Origin: Chionoecetes opilio
Taxonomy: Eukaryota > Arthropoda > Malacostraca > Decapoda > Majidae
Reading direction: 5' to 3'
Length of the DNA: 64,000 bases
Assembly (NCBI GenBank): GCA_016584305.1
Contig: JACEEZ010002677.1
Span: 66,001-130,000, forward strand
The position numbers and the translations under genes are program-made. The notes beneath the pieces are model-generated. The model was not told the DNA's origin. It made no database searches and worked only from the letters and a program-made list of their open reading frames with translations. Of the stretch, positions 53,511-64,000 are shown piece after piece; the stretch's first letter is position 1, and each line of letters begins with the position of its first letter.

Positions 53511-55268
53511 AGAAAATTCACAGGCAAGGTTGTAAAACGACAAAGTTCACAGGCAAGGTTGTAAAATGACAAAATTCACAGACAAGGTTGTAAAATGACA
53601 GGAAATTCACAGGCAAGGTTGTAAAATGACAGAAATTCACAGGCAAGGTTGTAAAATGACAGAAAGTTCACAGGCAAGGTTGTAAAATGACGGAAAGTTC
53701 ACAGGCAAGGTTGTAAAATGACGGAAAGTTCACAGGCAAGGTTGTAAAATGACAGAAAGTTCACAGGCAAGGTTGTAAAATGACAAAGTTCACAGACAAG
53801 GTTGTAAAATGACGGAAAGTTCACAGGCAAGGTTGTAAAATGACAAAGTTCACAGGCAAGGTTGTAAAATGACAGAAAATTCACAGGCAAGGTTGTAAAA
53901 TGACAGAAAATTCACAGGTAAGGTTGTAAAATGACAGAAAGTTCACAGGCAAGATTGTAAAATGACGGAAAGTTCACAGGCAAGGTTGTAAAATGACAGA
54001 AAATTCACAGGCAAGGTTGTAAAATGACAGAAAATTCACAGGCAAGGTTGTAAAATGAAAAAAGTTCACAGGCAAGGTTGTAAAATGACAGAAATTCACA
54101 GGCAAGGTTGTAAAATGACAAAAGTTCACAAGCAAGGTTGTAAAATGACAGAAAATTCACAGGCAAGGTTGTAAAAGACAGAAAGTTCACAGCAAGGTTG
54201 TAAAATGACAAAGTTCACAGGCAAGGATGTAAAATGACAAAATTCACAGGCAAGGTTGTTAAAATGACAGAAAATTCACAGGCAGAAGGTTAGTAAAATG
54301 ACAGAAAGTTCACAGGCAAGGTTGTAAAATGACAAAGTTCACAGGCAAGGTTGTAAAATGACAGAAAATTCACAGGCAGGTTGTAAAACGACAGAAAAAA
54401 AGCAAAATTCACAGGCAAGGTTGTAAAATGACAAAGTTCACAGGCAAGGTTGTAAAATGACAGAAATTCACAGGCAAGGTTGTAAAATGACAGAAAGTTC
54501 CAGGCAGGTTGTAAAATGACAGAAATTCACAGGCAAGGTTGTAAAATGACAGAAAATTCACAGGCAAGGTTGTAAAATGACAGAAAATTCACACAAGGTT
54601 GTAAAATGACAAAAATTCACAGGCAAGGTGTAAAATGACAGAAAGTTCACAGGCAGGTTGTAAAATGACAGAAAGTTCACAGGCAAGGTTGTAAAATGAC
54701 AAAGTTCACAGGCAGGTTGTAAAATGACAAAATTCACAGGCAAGGTTGTAAAATGACAAAGTTCACAGGCAAGGTTGTTAAAATGACGAAATTCACAGGC
54801 AAGGTTGTAAAATGACAAAATTCACAGGCAAGGTTGTAAAATGACAAAGTTCACAGGCAAGGTTGTAAAATGACAAAGTTCACAGGCAAGGTTGTAAAAT
54901 GACAAAGTTCACAGGCAAGGTTGTAAAATGACAGAAAATTCACAGGCAAGGTTGTAAAATGACAGAAAATTCACAGGCAAGGTTGTAAAATGACAGAAAG
55001 TTCACAGGCAAGGTTGTAAAATGACAGAAAATTCACAGGCAAGGTTGTAAAATGACAAAGTTCACAGGTAAGGTTGTAAAATGATAAAGTTCACAGGCAA
55101 GGTTGTAAAATGACAGAAAGTTCACAGGCAAGGTTGTAAATGATAAAGTTCACAGGCAAGGTTGTAAAATGACAGAAAATTTACAGGCAAGGTTGTAAAA
55201 TGACAGAAAGTTCACAGGCAAGGTTGTAAAATGACAGAAAATTCACAGGCAAGGTTGTAAAATGACAT
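53511..55268 (+). repeat. Minisatellite, 28-31-bp unit, about 60 copies
   Basis: Unit TTCACAGGCAAGGTTGTAAA then ATGACAGAAAG (31 bp) or ATGACAAAG (28-29 bp). Length variants intermix along the array. Minus-strand Cys/Phe-rich frames are fragmentary. Confidence 0.97.
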
Positions 55269-55363
55269 GATTTCTCAAAGTATGGCCACGCGTGTCCTTC
55301 CTCGTGCATCACTGATAGACAAGTGACAGTGCTGAACAAGAATGAAAAAAAAAGGGTCAATTT

Positions 55364-55571
55364 ATAGTTTCACCCAACCAACGATTTTCTGATGTGTCTT
55401 ATGTTTTTCTGGTGTGTTTTGAATGAATCTGCTAACCGTTTCTGTCGCAATTTTTTTTTTTGGGGGGGGGGGAGGAATGAACCTAAACCTAACCTAACCT
55501 AACCTAACCTAACCTTTACCTAACCTAACCTAACCTAACCTATACTATACCGAACCTAACCTAACCTTTAC

Positions 55572-55614
<43 letters not shown>

Positions 55615-55707
55615 CGACAGAAACGGTTTGCAAATTCATTCAAAACACATAAAAACACGCCAGAAAAACATAAGGCGCATCAGAAAATCGTTGGTTGGGT
55701 GAAACTA
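55364..55707. repeat. Foldback element with CCTAA centre (FB5), same family as FB1
   Basis: The left arm (TAGTTTCACCCAACCAACGA, TGTGTTTTGAATGAATCTGC, CCGTTTCTGTCGCAATTTTT) and right arm (AATTGCGACAGAAACGGTTT, TTCATTCAAAACACAT, TCGTTGGTTGGGTGAAACTA) are about 90% complementary. The centre is (CCTAA)n-like at 55490-55565, followed by an A run of about 35. A direct repeat of about 90 bp (55268-55355 and 55718-55802, sharing TCTCAAAGTATGGCC and AGACAAGTGAC) flanks it. Confidence 0.88.
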
Positions 55708-55891
55708 AATTATCCACATGTTTTCTCAAAGTATGGCCGCGTGTGTCCTATATGCATCACTGAAAGACAAGTGACCGTGCTAAACAAGAATGTAAAAAAA
55801 AGTATATATAACTAACAATGATAATAGTAATGATAATAATAATGATGATAAAAAAGAAAAATAGAAACCTACCTACATCATAGTTTTCTTT

Positions 55892-58430
55892 TTGCACAAG
55901 CTTTCATGCAGTTATCTTTCACAAAGTTTTCATGCGTTATCTTTTGCACAAGTTTTCATCAGTATCTTTTTGCACAAAGTTTTTCATGCAGTTTATCTTT
56001 TTGCACAAAGCTTTTCATGCAGTTTATCTTTTTTGCACAAAGCTTTTCATGCAGTTTATCTTTTTGCACAAGCTTTTCATGCAGTTATCTTTTTTGCACA
56101 AAGCTTTTCATGCAGTTTATCTTTTTTGCACAAAGTTTTTCATGCAGTTTATCTTTTTTGCACAAAGCTTTTCATGCAGTTTATCTTTTTTGCACAGCTT
56201 TTCATGCAGTTTATCTTTTTTGCACAAAGTTTTTCATGCAGTTTATCTTTTTTGCACAAAGCTTTTCATGCAGTTTATCTTTTTTGCACAAAGCTTTTCA
56301 TGCAGTTTATCTTTTTTGCACAAAGCTTTTCATACAGTTTATCTTTTTTGCACAAAGCTTTTCATGCAGTTATCTTTTTGCACAAGCTTTTCATCAGTTT
56401 ATCTTTTTTGCACAAAGTTTTCATGCAGTTTATCTTTTTTGCACAAAGCTTTTCATACAGTTTATCTTTTTTGCACAAAGCTTTTCATACAGTATCTTTT
56501 TTGCACAAAGCTTTTCATACAGTTTATCTTTTTTGCACAAAGCTTTTCATGCAGTTTATCTTTTTTGCACAAAGCTTTTCATACAGTATCTTTTTTGCAC
56601 AAAGCTTTTCATGCAGTTGATCTTTTTTGCCACAAGCTTTTCATGCAGTTTATCTTTTTTGCACAAAGTTTTCATGCAGTTTATCTTTTTTGCACAAAGC
56701 TTTTCATGCAGTTATCTTTTTTGCACAAAGCTTTTCATGCAGTTATCTTTTTTGCACAAAGCTTTTCATACAGTTTATCTTTTTTGCACAAAGCTTTTCA
56801 TGCAGTATCTTTTGCACAAGCTTTTCATACAGTATCTTTTTTGCACAAAGCTTTTCATGCAGTTTATCTTTTTTGCACAAAGCTTTTCATGCAGTTTATC
56901 TTTTTTGCACCAAGCTTTTCATGCAGTTTATCTTTTTTGCACAAAGCTTTTCATGCAGTTGATCTTTTTTGCACAAAGCTTTTCATGCAGTTGATCTTTT
57001 TTGCACAAAGCTTTTCATACAGTTTATCTTTTTTGCACCAAGCTTTTCATACAGTTTATCTTTTTTGCACAAAGCTTTTCATGCAGTTTATCTTTTTTGC
57101 ACAAAGCTTTTCATACAGTTGATCTTTTTTGCACAAAGCTTTTCATACAGTATCTTTTTTGCACAAAGCTTTTCATGCAGTTGATCTTTTTTGCACAAAG
57201 CTTTTCATACAGTTTATCTTTTTTGCACAAAGCTTTTCATGCAGTTTATCTTTTTTGCACAAAGCTTTTCATGCAGTTTATCTTTTTTGCACAAAGCTTT
57301 TCATGCAGTTTATCTTTTTTGCACAAAGCTTTTCATACAGTTTATCTTTTTTGCACAAAGCTTTTCATGCAGTTTTTCTTTTTTGCACAAAGCTTTTCAT
57401 GCAGTTTTTCTTTTTTGCACAAAGCTTTTCATGCAGTTGATCTTTTTTGCACAAAGCTTTTCATGCAGTTTATCTTTTTTGCACAAAGCTTTTCATGCAG
57501 TTTATCTTTTCTGCACAAAGCTTTTCATACAGTTTATCTTTTTTGCACAAAGCTTTTCATGCAGTTTATCTTTTTTGCACAAAGCTTTTCATACAGTATC
57601 TTTTTTGCACAAAGCTTTTCATACAGTTTATCTTTTTTGCACAAAGCTTTTCATGCAGTTTATCTTTTTTGCACAAAGCTTTTCATACAGTATCTTTTTT
57701 GCACAAAGCTTTTCATGCAGTTTATCTTTTTTGCACAAAGCTTTTCATACAGTATCTTTTTTGCACCAAGCTTTTCATACAGTATCTTTTTTGCACAAAG
57801 CTTTTCATGCAGTTTATCTTTTTGCACAAAGCTTTTCATCAGTTTATCTTTTTTGCACAAAGCTTTTCATCATCTTTTGACAAAGCTTTCAGCAGTGATC
57901 TTTTTTGCACAAAGCTTTTCATACAGTTTATCTTTTTTGCACAAAGCTTTTCATGACAGTTTATCTTTTTTGCACAAAGCTTTTCATGCAGTTTATCTTT
58001 TTTGCACAAAGCTTTTCATACAGTATCTTTTTTGCACAAAGCTTTTCATGCAGTTATCTTTTTGCACAAAGCTTTTCATACAGTATCTTTTTTGCACAAA
58101 GCTTTTCATACAGTTTATCTTTTTTGCACAAAGCTTCATTATATTTTTGCACAAGCTTTCATGCAGTTTATCTTTTTTGCACAAAGCTTTTCATGCAGTT
58201 TTTCTTTTTTGCACAAAGCTTTTCATACAGTTTTTCTTTTTTGCACAAAGCTTTTCATACAGTTTATCTTTTTTGCACAAAGCTTTTCATACAGTTTATC
58301 TTTTTTGCACAAAGCTTTTCATGCAGTTTATCTTTTTTGCACAAAGCTTTTCATACAGTTTATCTTTTTTGCACAAAGCTTTTCATACAGTTTATCTTTT
58401 TTGCACAAAGCTTTTCATACAGTTTATCTG
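55892..58430 (+). repeat. Minisatellite, 33-bp unit, about 77 copies
   Basis: Unit TTTTGCACAAAGCTTTTCAT then GCAGTTTATCTTT, with CATGCAG/CATACAG alternation and shortened units of 30-32 bp. Each unit has an AAGCTT site. Because 33 is a multiple of three, frames stay open for up to 478 codons, repeating FLHKAFHAVYL or FCTKLFMQFIF. All three forward frames open equally and carry no other signal, so it is not a gene. Copies are most degenerate at the left edge and around 57870-58150. Confidence 0.97.
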
Positions 58431-59124
58431 TCTCTAATACCAACTGGGCCTTCAAAACCCTGGCCAGCGGGTCTTGCGAGGAGGGTTGTGTTGGGCTCAC
58501 CTGGGGGGCGGCAGATACCAAGCCCCCCGGATATCCTCCAAAGTATTCCTAGACTTAGATCCGGATCCAGATTAACTAAAAGGAATGGATCACAATGAAA
58601 TAGGGCCAAACCACCTCTGGTAAAAGTTTCATGCCAATCCGTCCATAACTTTTTTGTGTGAAATCTGGTAACAAGCAAACAGACAAGCAAACCAAACCGA
58701 TCACAATAGCCTCCATTGTCCGAGGTAACAAGGTGGTACATAACTATAAGGATTACTAGTGTCTGGTTCCTGTAAGCAACAGTGGCATTGGCTGCAGACA
58801 TGTTAGCAACACGTGTGGCTGAGGGAGTGGGTTGCCGGCAGGGACACTGTTAGGGCTTCACCGCGCAAGTAGCATGGAAACAGTCCTTTGTTGACTACAA
58901 AGTGGGTGGGTACAAAGTGACACTACACGAGGCCCGAATACCCTCCACCACATACTTTTCTTGTCTTGGAACATGGTGCCAACGTTCCCCTGCCCCTGTT
59001 AAGTGCCTGTGCCACAACAACCTCAGGGGTCCACCGGTGCCTGCAGGGTGGTGCACAGTGTATGTATGGGCACTGTGAAGCAAGGCATCACTGGTAGATG
59101 TCTGGCACATTCCCCTTTTTGGCA
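58431..59124. other. Unassigned stretch with a LINE-like 3' phrase
   Basis: 'TAAAAGTTTCATGCCAATCC' then GTCCATAACTTTTTTGTGTG and AACAAGCAAACAGACAAGCA at about 58619-58690 resemble 3' ends of invertebrate LINEs. The rest has no clear feature. Confidence 0.4.
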
Positions 59125-59128
59125 TTAA

Positions 59129-59333
59129 CCCCTTGAGACCCATAAAGTAATTTCCATTGTAATTTGGGTACCATTAGACGATTTTTAGAGAATATAAGCA
59201 ATGTTTTATAGCTATGACCTATTTAGTATCCTTGTCGACTAACTCATTTGGTATATTCAGTTACTTTTCGTAATTTTATGGCTCGACAACAGACAATTTT
59301 ATATAGCCAAGGAAAGATCTGGGTGTGAAGGGG
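59129..59333 (+). mobile_element. 205-bp TTAA MITE, copy 3 (best preserved ends)
   Basis: TTAA at 59125-59128 and 59334-59337. Starts CCCCTTGAGACCCATAAAGT and ends GATCTGGGTGTGAAGGGG. Confidence 0.9.
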
Positions 59334-59337
59334 TTAA

Positions 59338-59418
59338 ATCGTACCAGGAACTACCACGTGTAGGTCTCATGGCCTCTTGTAGCTTCCTTATTTTCTTATG
59401 TTCTTATGTTCTTAAATC
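59338..59418 (+). mobile_element. CR1-like LINE 3' tail with (TTATGTTC)n
   Basis: 'CTACCACGTGTAGGTCTCAT', GGCCTCTTGTAGCTTCC, then 8-bp TTATGTTC repeats. CR1 elements end in 8-bp repeats. Short related tails are at 33090-33115 and 53310-53340. Confidence 0.75.
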
Positions 59419-59594
59419 AGCCCATCAATTACTGGTAGAGGCTGCATTGTATTGAATGCCCGCACTCTAGTAAAAGCTGTCCACTACACTCAGAAGAATG
59501 TTAGGGTTGTATTTCCTCCACTTGTGTGGGAGCTCCAACAGGGTGTCTGTTGTGTTATTACTGATCAGAGCAAAAGGGTGAGATCGTGCAGAAC

Positions 59595-59715
59595 ATTGGC
59601 CACCCCCCTTTCTTTATTCTCTTACTGTCTTCTTTATAGGGACTGGCAGCTAGCGGGCTTTTTGGTACTTTTTTTTTAACCCTAGGCCAGTCCTTTGTGA
59701 TGTAAAAAAGAAAGA
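59595..59715 (+). mobile_element. LINE 3' end, family 2, short copy
   Basis: 'TCTTACTGTCTTCTTTATAG' then GGGACTGGCAGCTAGCGGG and GGCCAGTCCTTTGTGATGTA, as at 25935-26040. Confidence 0.7.
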
Positions 59716-59794
59716 AATTCAGATGTGTTTGAAGGGAGTCTGGGTTGTGGCGAGAGGCTTTTTGAGTACAGGGGTGACTTATCCTTACAGCAGG

Positions 59795-60045
59795 GAGGTG
59801 TATTTACCTATAGTTGTGTTGACCTAGCTGTGTTTAACGGCCTGAGCTACACTCGTGTGGTCCCGCCTCCGTATCTACATTTATCCAGTCTTTCTTTCAT
59901 CTGGTGCACATTCTTTGCTGATATCACCTCCTCATTTAGTCCATTCTAAACTTGTACATTTCTATAAGGGAAGCTGTACTTCTTTATGTTGTTCAGGCAT
60001 CTCCCTTTTCCTATTTTTTTGTATGTCCTTGTGTATCGACTGAGA
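59795..60045 (-). mobile_element. LINE-related fragment
   Basis: GTATTTACCTATAGTTGTGT, 'GAGCTACACTCGTGTGGTCC', then CACCTCCTCATTTAGTCC. Reverse complement of LINE sequence as far as I can judge; related to 20735-20990. Confidence 0.5.
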
Positions 60046-60392
60046 TGGCGTGAAGGAACTCAAGCAGGTGTGGTTAATGCTTCAAGGAATGTCACTATTG
60101 ATTAGTACATGTCTGGAGTAGTGAAGGCTGTGTAGTGTTTGATGTCTGGTACCTTTATGTACGAGAGTTCAAAAGAGATGACTCACCCAGCTAAACCCAA
60201 AGTGGTTGTGAGGGTTTGGGACTTTGGGGGAAAAATAAATGTTCTCTCATATTCCTCCAAGATGTTCAGATATGATGTGGTTTATGAGAGCTAAAAAAAT
60301 GAAAACCATATCAATTTCTATATCAGGAGAAAAAGAAAAAAAAATGTTTGAGTTTGAAATTGTTCGTAAGAGGAGAAGGCTGGAGTGTGTGT

Positions 60393-60505
<113 letters not shown>

Positions 60506-60766
60506 CCTCTCCCTCCTCCCCCACCCCTCCCAATGCTGATGGTGGCAGTAACACCAGAATCCATGACACAACCACTACTGTAGCATCAAGAACTGCGTAA
60601 CAGTACACTCAGCACATAATATTGTCACCATAACAAATACCTGCCGCCCTGCCTGGGTAAATAACTCTACTGACAGTGCAGGGAACCTGAATGACAAATG
60701 TTAAACAATCTGCCGGTATACCATCATCTATACGAGACATTTGTAACTATAACATTGATGGGAGAG

Positions 60767-62278
60767 ATGGAGAGAAGAATGAGGGAATTAAGAGTGATGG
60801 AGAGAAGAATGAGGGAATTAAGAGTGATGGAGAGAAGAATGAGGGAATTAAGAGTGATGGAGAGAAGAATGAGGGAATTAATAGTGATGGAGAGAAGAAT
60901 GAGGGAATTAATAGTGATGGAGAGAAATGAGGGAATTAAGAGTGATGGAGAGAAGAATGAGGGAATTAAGAGTGATGGAGAGAAGAATGAGGGAATTAAT
61001 AGTGATGGAGAGAAGAATGAGGGAATTAATAGTGATGGAGAGAAGAATGAGGGAATTAAGAGTGATGGAGAGAAGAATGAGGGAATTAAGAGTGATGGAG
61101 AGAAGAATGAGGGAATTTATAGTGATGGAGAGAAGAATGAGGGAATTAAGAGTGATGGAGAGAAGAATGAGGGAATTAATAGTGATGTAGAGAAGAATGA
61201 GGGAATTAAGAGTGATGGAGAGAAGAATGAGGGAATTAATAGTGATGGAGAGAAGAATGAGGGAATTAATAGTGATGGAGAGAAGAATGAGGGAATTAAG
61301 AGTGATGGAGAGAAGAATGAGGGAATTAATAGTGATGGAGAGAAGAATGAGGGAATTAATAGTGATGGAGAGAAGAATGAGGGAATTAATAGTGATGGAG
61401 AGAAGAATGAGGGAATTAAGAGTGATGGAGAGAAGAATGAGGGAATTAATAGTGATGTAGAGAAGAATGAGGGTATTAATAGTGATGGAGAGAAGAATGA
61501 GGGAATTAAGAGTGATGGAGAGAAGAATGAGGAATTAATAGTGATGGAGAGAAGAATGAGGGAATTTATAGTGATGGAGAGAAGAATGAGGGAATTAATA
61601 GTGATGGAGAGAAGAATGAGGGAATTAAGAGTGATGGAGAGAAGAATGAGGGAATTAATAGTGATGGAGAGAAGAATGAGGGAATTAATAGTGATGGAGA
61701 GAAGAATGAGGGAATTAAGAGTGATGGAGAGAAGAATGAGGGAATTAATAGTGATGGAGAGAAGAATGAGGGAATTAATAGTGATGGAGAGAAGAATGAG
61801 GGAATTAAGAGTGAGATGGAGAGAAGAATGAGGGAATTAAGAGTGATGGAGAGAAGAATGAGGGAATTAAGAGTGATGGAGAGAAGAATGAGGGAATTAA
61901 TAGTGATGGAGAGAAGAATGAGGGAATTAATAGTGATGGAGAGAAGAATGAGGGAATTAATAGTGATGGAGAGAAGAATGAGGGAATTAAGAGTGATGGA
62001 GAGAAGAATGAGGGAATTAAGAGTGATGGAGAGAAGAATGAGGGAATTAATAGTGATGGAGAGAAGAATGAGGGAATTAAGAGTGATGGAGAGAAGAATG
62101 AGGGAATTAATAGTGATGGAGAGAAGAATGAGGGAATTAATAGTGATGGAGAGAAGAATGAGGGAATTAATAGTGATGGAGAGAAGAATGAGGGAATTAA
62201 GAGTGATGGAGAGAAGAATGAGGGAATTAATAGTGATGGAGAGAAGAATGAGGGAATTAAGAGTGATGGAGAGAAGAA
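60767..62278 (+). repeat. Minisatellite, 30-bp unit, about 50 copies
   Basis: Unit GATGGAGAGAAGAATGAGGG then AATTAAGAGT, with G/T alternation giving AAGAGT or AATAGT. Frames repeat [10 protein letters not shown] on plus and [10 protein letters not shown] or [10 protein letters not shown] on minus because 30 is divisible by three. Indels near 60927, 61530 and 61813 switch frame without effect on the repeat, arguing against coding use. A rarer variant GATGTAGAG occurs twice exactly nine units apart (about 61185 and 61455). Confidence 0.97.
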
Positions 62279-62321
62279 TAATGCAAAGAATGACAACACA
62301 CATATATGATAAAGAACTGAA

Positions 62322-62325
<4 letters not shown>

Positions 62326-62363
<38 letters not shown>
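62326..62363 (+). repeat. (GT)n microsatellite
   Basis: About 18 GT units. Confidence 0.93.
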
Positions 62364-62366
<3 letters not shown>

Positions 62367-62482
62367 GTCAATAAACTACTATTTTTTTCTTTTTTTTCTT
62401 CAATAAACTACTAACTAACTATGTATGTGTGTTTGTGTGTGTGTGATAAGACGATTGCTTCCTTTATTGATTTGGCTTTTAA

Positions 62483-62687
62483 CCCCTTCACACCCAGATC
62501 TTATCATGGCTATATCAAAGCGTCTGTTGTTAGCCATGAAATGACGAAAAGTAGCTAAATATACCAAATTATCTAGTGGACAAGGATACTAAATAGGTCC
62601 GATCTATAAAATCTTGCTTATAGTCACTAAAATCTTCTTATAGTATGGCAAAAGTACAATGGAAATCACCTTCTGGGCCTCAAGGAG
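62483..62687 (-). mobile_element. 205-bp TTAA MITE, copy 4 (reversed)
   Basis: TTAA at 62479-62482 and 62688-62691. Starts CCCCTTCACACCCAGATCTT and ends TCTGGGCCTCAAGGAG, i.e. opposite orientation to copies 1-3. Confidence 0.88.
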
Positions 62688-62734
62688 TTAATGGAGTATA
62701 GTGTTTTGGCGAGGCAGTCAAGCAGTGGGTGGTG

Positions 62735-63743
62735 TGGTGTGTGTTCCTGCCTGGTAGTAGTGGTGGTGTGTTCCTGCCTGGTATTATTTGTGGTGTGTTC
62801 CTGCTTGGTATTAGTGGTGGTGTGTTCCTGCCTGGTATTAGTGGTGGTGTGTTCCTGCCTGGTATTAGTGGTGGTGTGTTCCTGCCTGGTATTATTTGTG
62901 GTGTGTTCCTGCCTGGTAGTAGTGGTGGTGTGTTCCTGCCTGGTAGTAGTGGTGGTGTGTTCCTGCCTGGTATTAGTGGTGGTGTGTTCCTGCTTGGTAT
63001 TAGTGGTGGTGTGTTCCTGCCTGGTAGTAGTGGTGGTGTGTTCCTGCCTGGTATTAGTGGTGGTGTGTTCCTGCCTGGTATTAGTGGTGGTGTGTTCCTG
63101 CCTGGTATTAGTGGTGGTGTGTTCCTGCCTGGTAGTAGTGGTGGTGTGTTCCTGCCTGGTAGTAGTGGTGGTGTGTTCCTGCCTGGTAGTAGTGGTGGTG
63201 TGTTCCTGCCTGGTAGTAGTGGTGGTGTGTTCCTGCCTGGTAGTAGTGGTGGTGTGTTCCTGCCTGGTAGTAGTGGTGGTGTGTTCCTGCCTGGTAGTAG
63301 TGGTGGTGTGTTCCTGCCTAGTAGTAGTGGTGGTGTGTTCCTGCCTGGTAGTAGTGGTGGTGTGTTCCTGCCTGGTAGTAGTGGTGGTGTGTTCCTGCCT
63401 GGTAGTAGTGGTGGTGTGTTCCTGCCTGGTAGTAGTGGTGGTGTGTTCCTGCCTGGTAGTAGTGGTGTGTGTGTTCCTGCCTGGTAGTAGTGGTGGTGTG
63501 TTCCTGCCTGGTAGTAGTGGTGGTGTGTTCCTGCCTGGTAGTAGTGGTGGTGTGTTCCTGCCTGGTAGTAGTGGTGGTGTGTTCCTGCCTGGTAGTAGTG
63601 GTGGTGTGTTCCTGCCTGGTAGTAGTGGTGGTGTGTTCCTGCCTGGTATTAGTGGTGGTGTGTTCCTGTCTGGTATTAGTGGTGGTGTGTTCCTGCCTGG
63701 TAGTAGTGGTGGTGTGTTCCTGCCTGGTAGTAGTGGTGGTGTG
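62735..63743 (+). repeat. Minisatellite, 27-bp unit, about 37 copies
   Basis: Unit GGTAGTAGTGGTGGTGTGTT then CCTGCCT. A GGTATTAGT variant is common in the left third and rare on the right until the end. Frames repeat GSSGGVFLP or TTTTRQEHT because 27 is divisible by three; an indel at about 63467 shifts them. Confidence 0.97.
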
Positions 63744-63879
63744 GGAGGTGCCATGCTTACTCCAGTAGGTGATGACACTGTTAATCCTAATACATAGAAT
63801 ATAAATAAATCACACCAAGGAATACTTATAATAAAAATCAAATTACTGTATTACTGCATTTAATAAAACAAAACAGATG

Positions 63880-64000
63880 ATACTTTGACAGATATGATTC
63901 GTCAGTAGACAGGTAGTTAGTGCAGTCATTAGGGGTCTTTAAAGGGAAGCTAGATAAATTCATGGATGGGGATGAAAGGTGGATGTAGGTAGTGCTAAGT
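63880..64000 (+). mobile_element. CR1-like LINE C-terminal end, cut by window edge
   Basis: 'GGGGTCTTTAAAGGGAAGCT' then AGATAAATTCATGGATGGGG and GGTGGATGTAGGTAGTGC matches the end of the LINE at 53205-53285 (FKxKLDxF-type reading). Confidence 0.7.

Noticed and set aside
53511..55268. CRISPR-like array of about 30-bp repeats
   Set aside because: Units are contiguous with no spacers.
55906..58552. Long open frames with repeated FCTKLFMQFIF / FLHKAFHAVYL
   Set aside because: They come from a 33-bp tandem unit without stops; several frames are open at once and there is no start, splice or domain evidence.
60698..62406. Frames repeating [18 protein letters not shown] and minus-strand [10 protein letters not shown]
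   Set aside because: By-product of a 30-bp array; indels change frame freely, which selection on a protein would prevent.
62666..63841. Frames repeating TTTTRQEHT (minus) and GSSGGVFLP (plus)
   Set aside because: By-product of a 27-bp array open on both strands.

Overview
The window reads as nuclear DNA of an arthropod, most likely a decapod crustacean. The reasons are interrupted genes with GT/AG introns, a very high load of transposons and tandem repeats, scattered TTAGG-type (arthropod telomere-like) repeats, and LINE, mariner and Tigger relatives of the kind I associate with crab and shrimp genomes. Species assignment is inference; the gene structures and repeats are read from the sequence. 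There are no rRNA genes, CRISPR arrays or bacterial operons.

Two host genes can be supported. At 455-2576 (+) are the last four coding exons of a GPATCH2/GPATCH2L-like gene; all splice phases agree and upstream exons lie outside the window. At 14871-25709 (-) is a complete coding set for LYAR, the cell growth-regulating nucleolar protein: three exons, 378 codons, with two N-terminal zinc fingers and the conserved C-terminal module. A GC-rich stretch at 48250-48504 may be a promoter or first exon, but nothing downstream confirms it.

The rest is mostly mobile DNA. 2.8-4.6 kb: a damaged LINE reverse transcriptase, with a truncated sister at 33.4-33.9 kb. 6.1-9.9 kb: a nest of TA-inserting Tigger-like elements, tRNA-derived SINEs, a THAP-domain fragment and a CR1-like LINE tail. 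10.2-12.6 kb: a 17-bp G-rich minisatellite. 12.9-14.1 kb: a decayed mariner. The LYAR introns hold a perfect 65-bp hairpin, an hAT MITE with its 8-bp duplication, two TTAA-flanked elements and two Tigger relatives. 26.3-28.2 kb, 34.1-34.7 kb and 55.4-55.7 kb: foldback elements with CCTAA/TTAGG-rich centres. 29.2-36.5 kb: a dispersed family starting GGCCCGTACCGAGAG. 37.6-42.1 kb: a nearly intact hAT transposon with 8-bp target duplications and a transposase broken by only two frameshifts. 42.1-44.2 kb: a 2.1-kb foldback. 45.1-46.5 kb: two head-to-head hAT-like MITEs. 51.4-62.7 kb: four copies of a 205-bp TTAA MITE.

The last 11 kb (52.8-63.8 kb) contain five different minisatellites (unit lengths 37, 28-31, 33, 30 and 27 bp). 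The 37-bp array arose by tandem amplification inside a LINE reverse-transcriptase C-terminus. Long open frames in the 33-, 30- and 27-bp arrays follow from unit lengths divisible by three and are not called as genes.
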